Positions 1 to 5,751 of a DNA stretch of 7,242 nucleotides are shown piece by piece. The stretch is from Prolixibacteraceae bacterium (GTDB taxonomy: Bacteria > Bacteroidota > Bacteroidia > Bacteroidales > Prolixibacteraceae): positions 1 through 7,242 of the forward strand of contig JAFGDX010000236.1 of NCBI GenBank assembly GCA_016931875.1, written 5' to 3'. The translations under genes and the position numbers were made by a program. The notes under the pieces were generated by a model. It saw only the letters and a program-made list of their open reading frames with translations, ran no database searches and was not told where the DNA came from. How positions within the stretch are numbered: the first letter of the stretch is position 1; each line of letters starts with the position of its first letter.

Positions 1-102
1 ATTCAAACTACCTACAAAATTAACAATTAATTCAAACAAATGTTCATTTATTTGTAAGTTTTAATTTATCCGGTTTTTGGGTCACCCCGGAGAATAATAA
101 TT
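1..102. other. Non-coding tail beyond the metal-exporter gene
   Basis: No convincing gene is seen here. The stretch is AT-rich and lies 3' of the leftward exporter gene. It carries a small dyad, ACAAAT (36-41) with ATTTGT (50-55); an alternative pairing is AAATG (38-42) with CATTT (45-49). Nearer the stop codon is a GC-rich patch (about 71-92) with CCGG at both ends that could form a weak hairpin on the minus strand, but it lacks a clear U-tract. Either could help end the exporter transcript or serve a gene beyond the left edge; the sequence does not decide. Confidence 0.4.
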
Positions 103-1125
103 TTATATTCCTGTTTTCAAAAGAATAAATCCAACCACCAGGCCAACAATCAAATTAATAATTTTGACTTTCAGAAAATCCTTTCCCGATTCTGCAAGCA
201 AAGGCAACATTCCGTGCCCGTCCTGCACAATTGAATTGGCAATTAGAATACTGAAAGGCAACAGGTTTTGTGAAAAAAGAGTTGCAAACAACAAATGTGG
301 CCCCGACTCGGGAATTAGCCCCACCAGCACCGCAACAAGCAAAATCCAGTAGGGATTGTTTTGAATTATGTTGCTTAGTTCGAGGTTCGACTGCACAAAA
401 TAAAGCACAACAAAAGCGCCCCAGGTCCAGAGGAAAATTCGCAAAAGGTGTTTTTTTATGATGTGATTGTAGAGATGGTCTTTCAGAAAGTGTTCTGGCG
501 ATGTTACAAAAACAAACAGCAGGAAGAATCCTCCGGCAAGGAATATAATTCTCTTCCAGTTCCAGCTGTTCGGGCCAATTACCCCAGCCAGCAAAAGCAC
601 AACAAAAATTGCCGACGACAGGACCAGCACTGTCCTTTCAAAAGAAATTCTTTTGAGCTGCGGGATAATTTCCGTTTTTTCAAAACATTTGCATTTTTCA
701 TGCTGGTGCACAACAAATCCGTGTGCTCCGGCTACCTCTTTGTTCCTGGCAAACAGGTGAACCAGAAAACCTGCCAGAATGGCGATTCCCAATAAAATAA
801 ACTGCAGCAAAAACGCCTTTCCCGGAAACAATGCAAACATTACAAATGCCTCATCGCCCGAGGTAGCAATCATAACCGTTACCAAACCGGCCAACCCCAT
901 CATTCGGTGGGTGTATAACGAAACAACAGTAAAAGCCCCCAGGCAACCGGGCGTAATTCCAAGAATTGCAGCAACAATAATTTGCAAAACAGGCGATTGT
1001 TGTAATTTATTTGCCCAAAGATTCCGGCTCTGAACATTGATATAATCGATTACAACCATCATAAAAAGCACAAATGCAGTAATCATCAGTGCTTGTTTTA
1101 ATGTGGAAACAAAAACTTCAATCAT
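103..1125 (-). CDS. Putative 10-TM heavy-metal/manganese exporter (ArsP_2-like permease)
   Basis: A 340-residue, very hydrophobic inner-membrane protein with about ten predicted membrane segments. It resembles the 'putative 10TM heavy-metal exporter' (ArsP_2, also annotated putative manganese transporter) family, so the likely role is metal or metalloid efflux; the substrate is not shown. Two halves look related: a TPGCLGAF stretch (residues 59-66) followed by a TSGDEAF stretch (88-94), and an IPESGPH stretch (271-277) followed by QDGHG (301-305). This suggests an internal pseudo-repeat that places acidic and histidine residues in the membrane core. Between the halves is a polar loop with H135, H140, H142, C145 and C147, a plausible metal-binding patch. 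The start ATG reads leftward from 1125 and is preceded by an AT-rich leader; the end is TAA at 103-105. It is transcribed divergently from the VOC/ferredoxin series, with 76 bp between starts, so shared control is possible. I am confident of a transporter of this family and not of the ion. Confidence 0.8.
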   Translation of the reverse strand: MIEVFVSTLKQALMITAFVLFMMVVIDYINVQSRNLWANKLQQSPVLQIIVAAILGITPGCLGAFTVVSLYTHRMMGLAGLVTVMIATSGDEAFVMFALFPGKAFLLQFILLGIAILAGFLVHLFARNKEVAGAHGFVVHQHEKCKCFEKTEIIPQLKRISFERTVLVLSSAIFVVLLLAGVIGPNSWNWKRIIFLAGGFFLLFVFVTSPEHFLKDHLYNHIIKKHLLRIFLWTWGAFVVLYFVQSNLELSNIIQNNPYWILLVAVLVGLIPESGPHLLFATLFSQNLLPFSILIANSIVQDGHGMLPLLAESGKDFLKVKIINLIVGLVVGFILLKTGI

Positions 1126-1201
1126 GGTTCAAATTCTAAATAGTTTTTATTTTTAATTGAACAAAAGTTTATTTAATTTTGTTTATTAAAATTACAAAAA
1201 A
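1126..1201. promoter_or_regulatory. Divergent promoter region with -7-like element and AT-rich dyad
   Basis: This 76-bp region must hold the promoters for the leftward exporter and the rightward gene series. On the plus strand TAATTTTG at 1174-1181 fits the Bacteroidota -7 consensus TAnnTTTG and ends 20 bp before the ATG at 1202. A TTG at 1157-1159 is closer than the usual -33 spacing, so only the -7 match is solid. A dyad, AACAAAA (1160-1166) with TTTTGTT (1177-1183), overlaps the -7 element and could be an operator. On the minus strand TAGAATTTG just upstream of the exporter start is a near match with one extra base. The 19 bases before ATG 1202 are A/T-rich without a Shine-Dalgarno site, as is usual in this phylum. 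Confidence 0.45.
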
Positions 1202-1582
1202 ATGCTTCTTCATGTTGCCATAACAATTCATTCTCCGGATGAGATTGAAAATTTCTACCAAAATGTATTGCGGTTTGCGGTTCAAAACCATTTTTCGATA
1301 AACAGGGAAACAGCCCAAACAATTTTTAACACCAATGAAATTGCAGAGGTATATATGATGGCGCTCCCAACTTTACATTTCGAAATTTTTATAAGCCGCG
1401 AAATAGAAAAAAAGCGCTTCTCCCACGTTTGCCTGTCCTACCGGGAGGCTCATGTCATTTATAAAAAAGCAATTGAACAGGGCTATAAAACACAGGTAAA
1501 AAAGAAGAAGGAAAGTGACACTTATTTTATATGGGATAAAAGCGAAAATATGTTTGAAATTAAAGAAATGCAAGATGAATAA
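1202..1582 (+). CDS. VOC-superfamily (glyoxalase/dioxygenase-fold) protein
   Basis: A 126-residue single-domain protein with the beta-alpha-beta-beta-beta pattern of the vicinal oxygen chelate superfamily. The N-terminal strand (HVAITI) is followed by a helix (DEIENFYQNVL), the FEIFIS strand, a second module opening with FSHVCLS, and the typical ending D-x-x-x-N-x-F-E-I (112-120). The four positions that normally hold the metal are all filled: H4, E61, H75 and E119. It may therefore bind Ni, Zn or Fe and act as an isomerase, thiol transferase or similar; the substrate cannot be read from the sequence. A basic run KVKKKKE-like segment (about 99-104) precedes the last strand. It is the first gene of the rightward series and ends 16 bp before the ferredoxin gene, so the two are probably co-transcribed. 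The length matches minimal VOC proteins. Fold assignment is good; function is open. Confidence 0.72.
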   Translation: MLLHVAITIHSPDEIENFYQNVLRFAVQNHFSINRETAQTIFNTNEIAEVYMMALPTLHFEIFISREIEKKRFSHVCLSYREAHVIYKKAIEQGYKTQVKKKKESDTYFIWDKSENMFEIKEMQDE

Positions 1583-1598
1583 TGATAATTAAGACAGA

Positions 1599-1988
1599 AT
1601 GAGAGGCAGGCGTTCAAGACACAATCAATTTCAGCAAAGAACCTCCTGTGCAGAAGATGAACTTTGTATTTGTTCCGGATGTGGATATTCCACTATTCAC
1701 GTAAAGGGAAGACCCTGTCGTAATTTTTTGTGCCCGGTGTGCCACGTTCCGTTAACCCGCAGCCAGAATAACTCTCATTCAGCAATATCAAATTCAGGCA
1801 AAGCAAAATCAAAAACATTTACTCCCCCCAAAGTAAATACTGAACTCTGCACCGGGTGCGGAAACTGTGTTGAAGTGTGCCCGGTTGAAGCAATTTCTTT
1901 GACTGACGGGAGAGCTATTATAGAAGAAATTAAATGTACCAACTGCCGTATTTGTGCGAATGAATGCCCGGTTGGAGCTATTTATTAA
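1599..1988 (+). CDS. Zinc-ribbon plus 2x[4Fe-4S] ferredoxin-type protein
   Basis: A 129-residue protein of two parts. The basic N-terminus (MRGRRSRH) leads into a cysteine-rich segment with C23-x-C25-x2-C28, then H34, C40, C45 and C48 within CPVC, ending LTR; this pattern suggests a zinc-ribbon or rubredoxin-like knuckle. A Ser/Asn/Lys linker (about 55-78) follows. The C-terminal half is a bacterial-type dicluster ferredoxin: CTGCGNCVEVCP (84-95) and CTNCRICANECP (113-124), each CxxCxxCxxxCP, enough for two [4Fe-4S] clusters. No signal peptide is seen, so it should be cytoplasmic and carry electrons at low potential. It lies 27 bp before a flavoprotein disulfide reductase, making that enzyme its most likely partner, with the ribbon perhaps docking a partner or binding metal. 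I did not recognise a named gene. The ferredoxin half is certain; zinc rather than iron in the N-terminal site is inferred. Confidence 0.85.
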   Translation: MRGRRSRHNQFQQRTSCAEDELCICSGCGYSTIHVKGRPCRNFLCPVCHVPLTRSQNNSHSAISNSGKAKSKTFTPPKVNTELCTGCGNCVEVCPVEAISLTDGRAIIEEIKCTNCRICANECPVGAIY

Positions 1989-2015
1989 GTAATACAATTA
2001 TAAAAAATAACGACC

Positions 2016-3374
2016 ATGAAAAAGTATGATGTAATTATTATTGGCGGCGGACCGGCTGCCATTGTAACCGGAATTACGGTAAAAAAATTCTTCAAGGAGA
2101 AAAGTGTGCTGATGATCAAGGAAGAAGCTGATGGCCTTGTGCCTTGCGGAATACCATATATTTTTAATTTGCTGGGCAACGATGCCGAAAAAAACAAAAT
2201 GGGTCCCAAACCCTTTGTCGATTTGGGCGGGGAAGTAATCGTCGATTCTGCGGTAGGAGTTGACAAATCAGCAAAAACGGTTGCCGTTAAATCGGGTGAA
2301 GAATTTAGTTACGACAAACTGGTTTTTGCCACCGGTTCTCAGCCGGTTGTACCTGTATTTATACCGGGAAATGATCTTCGGAACGTGTTTTATATAAAAA
2401 AGAGTTTTACCTACATCGATGAACTGACATCAAAAATCAGCGGGTTTAAAAACGTGGTTATTGTGGGTGGTGGTTTTATCGGGGCCGAAGTAGCCGAACA
2501 AATGGCCGCTTCAAACATGAACATTACCCTTATTGAAAGTGAACCTCTCTGTTTTTCAAAAGCTTTTTCACCCGAATTAAGCGCCATTGCCACCGAAGCC
2601 CTTAAAAAAACCAACGTAAAGGTAATGACTTCAACCCTGGTAAAAGAACTTACCGGCGAAAACAATACCGTTCAACACGTGGTGCTTTCCGACGGGAACA
2701 AAATTGAAGCCGATGCAGTTATCCTTTCCATAGGATACAGGGCCAATTCGCAACTGGCAAAAGAATCGGGCCTTGAATTGAACCGTTTTGGCGATATTCA
2801 TGTAGATAATTACGGACGAACAACAGTAAAAGATATCAGTGCTGTGGGTGATTGTGCACAAAGCTTTGGGTTTCTCACAGGCAGAAGTGATGTTATTAAA
2901 CTGGCGTCAACAGCAACAGCCGAAGCCCGCACTTTGGGGCATAATATTTTTGGAATTCGGATTAAAAAATGCACAGCAGGAACATTGGGTGTATTTTCCA
3001 CTGAAATAAACGGGCTGGCAATGGCCGCCGCCGGTGCCAACGAAAAAAATGCAAGTGATTCGGGAATCGACCTGATATCGGCCAAATTTTCCTCACCCGA
3101 CAGACATCCCGGAGGACTGCCCGGAATGAGCAACTTAACCGTTAAACTTTATGCTTCACCCGTTGACGGAAGCATTTTGGGAGGTGAAGCCTGGGGTGGC
3201 AAATCTGCCGGCGAAATCATCAATATCATCAGTTTGGCCATTCAAAAATCGGTAACTGTTTTCGAGCTGATCTCCTACCAGGTAGGTACACATCCGTTGC
3301 TGACTTCCTCGCCGGTAAACAACCCCATTATCAGGGCTGCCGAGGAAATTGTATTTAAAATGACCTATTCGTAA
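2016..3374 (+). CDS. FAD-dependent pyridine nucleotide-disulfide oxidoreductase (CoA-disulfide reductase/NADH oxidase type)
   Basis: A 452-residue cytoplasmic flavoprotein, the normal length for the CoA-disulfide reductase / NADH oxidase / NAD(P)H persulfide reductase group. FAD is bound by the N-terminal GGGPAA motif (10-15), ATGSQP (105-110) and SAVGDCA (275-281). The NAD(P)H Rossmann motif is GGGFIGAE (151-158), followed by an acidic residue at the end of the next strand (LIESE), which hints at NADH. The single redox cysteine is C44 in VPCGIPY, as in this class, rather than the CxxxxC pair of lipoamide or glutathione reductases. The C-terminal dimerisation domain (about 320-452) contains the family-like THPLLTSSP segment. 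Likely reactions are reduction of CoA-disulfide, polysulfide or persulfide, or of O2; sequence alone cannot choose. No rhodanese domain is fused. It follows the ferredoxin gene by 27 bp and precedes trmO by 20 bp, pointing to co-expression and perhaps ferredoxin-coupled electron flow. Confidence 0.88.
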   Translation: MKKYDVIIIGGGPAAIVTGITVKKFFKEKSVLMIKEEADGLVPCGIPYIFNLLGNDAEKNKMGPKPFVDLGGEVIVDSAVGVDKSAKTVAVKSGEEFSYDKLVFATGSQPVVPVFIPGNDLRNVFYIKKSFTYIDELTSKISGFKNVVIVGGGFIGAEVAEQMAASNMNITLIESEPLCFSKAFSPELSAIATEALKKTNVKVMTSTLVKELTGENNTVQHVVLSDGNKIEADAVILSIGYRANSQLAKESGLELNRFGDIHVDNYGRTTVKDISAVGDCAQSFGFLTGRSDVIKLASTATAEARTLGHNIFGIRIKKCTAGTLGVFSTEINGLAMAAAGANEKNASDSGIDLISAKFSSPDRHPGGLPGMSNLTVKLYASPVDGSILGGEAWGGKSAGEIINIISLAIQKSVTVFELISYQVGTHPLLTSSPVNNPIIRAAEEIVFKMTYS

Positions 3375-3394
3375 CCTCCTGCGATTTCGGCTTT

Positions 3395-3880
3395 ATGGAA
3401 AATATTGTATTTCAACCAATAGGAATTATTTATTCCGCTTATACAGAACCCAGGGGAACTCCCATACAACCGGCTTCAGCAAAAGGGAAAAAAGGCCGTG
3501 TTGAACTTTTCCCGCAGTTTGAGGACGGATTACTTGATATTGAAGGGTTTTCACACCTCATACTGATTTATTATTTCCATCGTTCGGAAGGATTTCAATT
3601 GCAGGTAAAACCATTTCTTGATGAAAACAAACACGGCGTATTTTCTACACGCGCACCCTTCAGACCCAATCCTGTTGGAGTGTCGGTTGTAAAACTTGTT
3701 AACCGGAATAAAAATATCCTTGAAATTGAAAACGTGGATATTTTAGACGGTACTCCCCTGCTTGACATCAAACCGTACATTCCTGATTTTGAGGCCACAG
3801 AACAAATCGCAACGGGCTGGCTTACAAATTCGAAACACAAAATAAACAATGCGGTAAACGATGGCCGTTTTGAGTTATAA
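3395..3880 (+). CDS. trmO: TrmO/TsaA-family tRNA t6A37 N6-methyltransferase, short form
   Basis: A 161-residue protein that matches the TrmO (TsaA, YaeB, VirR-type) beta-barrel family. Seen in order are the N-terminal PIGIIYSAY strand (8-16), EPRGTPIQP (18-26), GRVELFPQFEDGL (34-46), the FSHLILIYYFHR strand (52-63), the signature STRAPFRPNPVG (84-95), and DGTPLLDIKPYIPDF (118-132). In the known enzymes these form the S-adenosylmethionine site that methylates t6A37 of tRNA-Thr. Enterobacterial TrmO is around 235 residues with an extra C-terminal domain; this protein ends shortly after the core, as in compact archaeal-like members, so tRNA recognition may differ or the substrate may not be tRNA. 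The gene starts 20 bp after the flavoprotein gene and is followed by a 117-bp gap. Its place among redox and metal genes is unusual for a tRNA modification enzyme. Family assignment is firm; biochemical role is inferred. Confidence 0.85.
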   Translation: MENIVFQPIGIIYSAYTEPRGTPIQPASAKGKKGRVELFPQFEDGLLDIEGFSHLILIYYFHRSEGFQLQVKPFLDENKHGVFSTRAPFRPNPVGVSVVKLVNRNKNILEIENVDILDGTPLLDIKPYIPDFEATEQIATGWLTNSKHKINNAVNDGRFEL

Positions 3881-3997
3881 ATTAAAATTAAACCAGTACT
3901 TATGAACCGGAACAGAAAACAACAACGACAACGTGATAAACCCACATGAAGCCGTTTTGTAAAGCGAAAAGCCCATTATCAGCCTGTTATATAAAAA
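3881..3997 (+). other. 117-bp spacer within the gene series, with a tiny ORF
   Basis: This is the widest gap in the rightward series. It has no strong terminator hairpin and no clear TAnnTTTG promoter element, although a TTTTG at 3955-3959 could be a -33 box. A 15-codon ORF (3902-3949, ATG to TGA) would give a very basic, glutamine/arginine-rich peptide; nothing supports translation. The spacer could be a processing site or hold a weak internal promoter for the DUF169 and znuA-like genes. Confidence 0.3.
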
Positions 3998-4639
3998 ATG
4001 ATTTTTCAAACTGAAAATTATTTTAAAATGATTGAGCAATTAAAAACGAAGCTGGGGCCCAAATGTACGGCCATTTGCGTAAACAGGCGGTTGCCAGGAA
4101 CATTTTACCAACCTACGCGCCCTTTTAAATTTTGCGAAGCCGTAAATTATTCCTTTCGCGAGCCCGTAAAACTTGTAGACGAAAACCTTGGCTGCCCGGG
4201 CGCAAGGAGAAGTTTGGGTTTTGATAACGATGATGTTGCGCTGGCCCGTATCATTTCTGAAAACAATAAAATCCCGGTTCCGTTTATCGAAAATGCACTT
4301 GGCAAAATTTCCAAATCAACAAAAATTGATACTGTATTTTTGGGAATGAGCAAAATTATGGAACAAAAAATACAACCCGATTTATATATTGTTTATCTTC
4401 TGCCCGGAATGGTTACAAAAATAATACACGTGCTGGCTAAAAATGAAATCCAACCCTTTGTTTCATCGTTCTCGCTTTTGTCGGTTTGCGGGAATGTATT
4501 TTCCAGTTGCTACCAAAACAACAGGGTAAGCTTGTCGTTTGGTTGCCCCGAATCGCGAAAATCCGGAGGCATTGCTCCCAACGAAGTGGTAATGGGATTT
4601 CCTTTTGAAATTGCGCAAACAATAGTCAACGCCGTGTAA
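3998..4639 (+). CDS. DUF169 family protein
   Basis: A 213-residue soluble protein with no signal peptide, recognised as DUF169 from its spaced conserved blocks: FCEAV (45-49), NLGCPGARRSLGF (63-75), the FGCPESRKSGG block (181-191), and the near-terminal EVVMGFPF (about 197-204). Cysteines C46, C66, C164 and C183 fall in or near the conserved blocks, and C23, C27 and C171 are additional, so a metal or Fe-S ligand role is plausible but unproven. DUF169 genes have no established function and are common in anaerobes. Two starts are possible: ATG 3998, used here, or ATG 4028 (residue 11), which begins closer to the conserved domain; no Shine-Dalgarno decides. It follows trmO after 117 bp and precedes the ZnuA-like lipoprotein gene by 31 bp. 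With ferredoxin and disulfide reductase genes upstream, a redox or metal-related role is the most natural guess. The family call is good and the function unknown. Confidence 0.8.
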   Translation: MIFQTENYFKMIEQLKTKLGPKCTAICVNRRLPGTFYQPTRPFKFCEAVNYSFREPVKLVDENLGCPGARRSLGFDNDDVALARIISENNKIPVPFIENALGKISKSTKIDTVFLGMSKIMEQKIQPDLYIVYLLPGMVTKIIHVLAKNEIQPFVSSFSLLSVCGNVFSSCYQNNRVSLSFGCPESRKSGGIAPNEVVMGFPFEIAQTIVNAV

Positions 4640-4670
4640 AACAAAGCAACAAAAAACCTGTTTTAATTTT

Positions 4671-5546
4671 ATGAAAACTAAAATCTTCTTCATTATTATT
4701 TCAGTTCTGTTTTTCTCCTGTCAGTCACAAAAAAACAAAAGCGCGGAAAAAGGAAAACCAGTAATAACGGTAAGTATTTTACCGCAAAAAACGTTTATTG
4801 AAAAAATTGCAGGGGACGATTTTAAGGTAAATGTATTGTTGCCGCCCGGGGCAAGTCCGGCAGACTTTACGCTTTTGCCCTCTCAACTCAAAGATATTGC
4901 GCAATCGGAAATCTGGTTTCGGATTGGCTATATTGGATTTGAGTATTCATGGAAAGAAAAAATTGAACAAGCCAACCAAAATATGAAAGTGGTGAATCTT
5001 GCGGAAGGTTTGGATTTAATCAGCGATGAACACCTTCCTTCGGGCGAAAAGAACAAAACTGCCGGAATTAATCCGCATATCTGGTTGTCGCCAAAACTGG
5101 TCAAACAAATGGCCGGACGTATAACCGACGAATTGTTGTTGCTGAATCCCGAAAAGAAAGATGAATATCAGGAAAACCTGACCAGCTTTGTTGAAGAAAT
5201 TGATAAACTGGATGGTGAAATCAGAACAGAACTACAGGATTTTAAGGGCAGGCACTTTATCATGTTTCATCCCAGTCTTTCGTATTTTGCACGGGAATAC
5301 GGACTGATTCAATACTCACTCGAACCCGGCGGAAAAGAACCCACTCCACAGCGCATGACCGAACTGGTAACCCTGGCGCGCGAGGAAGGCATCAAAGTAA
5401 TTTACATCCAAAGCGACCTCGACCGCGAGCAGGCCCGTGTTTTTGCCGAAGAAATTGATGGCGAAATTATTGAAATGTGGCCGCTCAACCCGGAATGGGA
5501 AGAAAACCTGATGGAAATTACCACCCTGCTTATTCAAAATTTCTGA
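4671..5546 (+). CDS. ZnuA-like metal ABC transporter substrate-binding lipoprotein
   Basis: A 291-residue protein of the cluster A-I (ZnuA/TroA, zinc and manganese) solute-binding family. The N-terminus is a lipoprotein signal: basic MKTK, a hydrophobic stretch, then FFSC with C17 as the lipidated residue, so it should be anchored facing the periplasm. Family features are VTVSILPQKTFIEKIAGDDF (32-51), the LLPPGASP turn (56-63), NPHIWLSP (134-141), FHPSLSYFAREYGL (199-212) and the C-terminal MWPLNPEWEENL (269-280). Likely metal ligands are H136 and H200. The histidine often found after the GxxP turn is absent (GASPADF), and the aspartate usually found before PL in the last motif is replaced by tryptophan (MWPL), so the metal site looks altered. 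There is no long His-rich loop. No permease or ATPase gene follows; the next gene is convergent. It may work with transporter genes elsewhere or as a stand-alone metal binder. Family is certain, metal is not. Confidence 0.87.
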   Translation: MKTKIFFIIISVLFFSCQSQKNKSAEKGKPVITVSILPQKTFIEKIAGDDFKVNVLLPPGASPADFTLLPSQLKDIAQSEIWFRIGYIGFEYSWKEKIEQANQNMKVVNLAEGLDLISDEHLPSGEKNKTAGINPHIWLSPKLVKQMAGRITDELLLLNPEKKDEYQENLTSFVEEIDKLDGEIRTELQDFKGRHFIMFHPSLSYFAREYGLIQYSLEPGGKEPTPQRMTELVTLAREEGIKVIYIQSDLDREQARVFAEEIDGEIIEMWPLNPEWEENLMEITTLLIQNF

Positions 5547-5751
5547 CCGACGCAATCAACGGGTATGAAACCCCAAAGCAAGCTTTGGAAACTTATTCCT
5601 CAGCGGAGCTGCGGGTATTATACCCTCCGATTTCATCGGGATTGTTCGACTAACAAATTTCAGTTCGATCACTCCTGAAATCTGAGTCCCACGAATAAAT
5701 TTTTCTCTTGCCACCTGTTGCATTTTTCAATTCTGCCGGTCAATCCGGCTG
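5547..5751. repeat. Hairpin-rich intergenic region between convergent genes (REP-like)
   Basis: No gene is seen in these 205 bp. Several perfect short inverted repeats are packed together: CCAAAGC/GCTTTGG (5573-5579 and 5582-5588), GGGTA/TACCC (5613-5617 and 5621-5625) flanked by CGGA/TCCG (5604-5607 and 5626-5629), CCGAT/ATCGG (5627-5631 and 5635-5639, competing with the previous one), ATTTCAG/CTGAAAT (5657-5663 and 5675-5681) and GCCGG/CCGGC (5735-5739 and 5745-5749). GGGTATGAAACCC (5561-5573) and GGGTATTATACCC (5613-5625) look like two copies of a degenerate unit. GTTCGA also occurs twice (5644-5649, 5663-5668). The pattern suits a dispersed palindromic repeat acting as a two-way terminator or RNA stabiliser. 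None has a classic U-tract. Whether it recurs in the genome cannot be seen here. Confidence 0.5.

Noticed and set aside
36..55. ACAAAT/ATTTGT dyad as an ArsR/SmtB-type metal-sensor operator
   Set aside because: It lies at the 3' side of the exporter gene, the arms are short and AT-rich, and no regulator gene is in view.
448..795. Rightward ORF of 115 codons opposite the exporter gene
   Set aside because: It is antisense to a clear membrane-protein gene, has no recognisable domain and an amino-acid mix typical of a reverse-frame shadow.
2810..3133. Leftward ORF of 107 codons inside the flavoprotein gene
   Set aside because: It overlaps the conserved FAD-binding region of a strong gene on the other strand and shows no domain of its own.
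3902..3949. Fifteen-codon basic ORF between trmO and the DUF169 gene
   Set aside because: Too short, with no ribosome-binding signal or known family; noted only as part of the spacer.
5735..5749. GCCGG/CCGGC hairpin next to the cytochrome b-PAS stop as a Rho-independent terminator
   Set aside because: A stem of five pairs without a following U-tract on either strand; it can aid termination but is not a canonical terminator.
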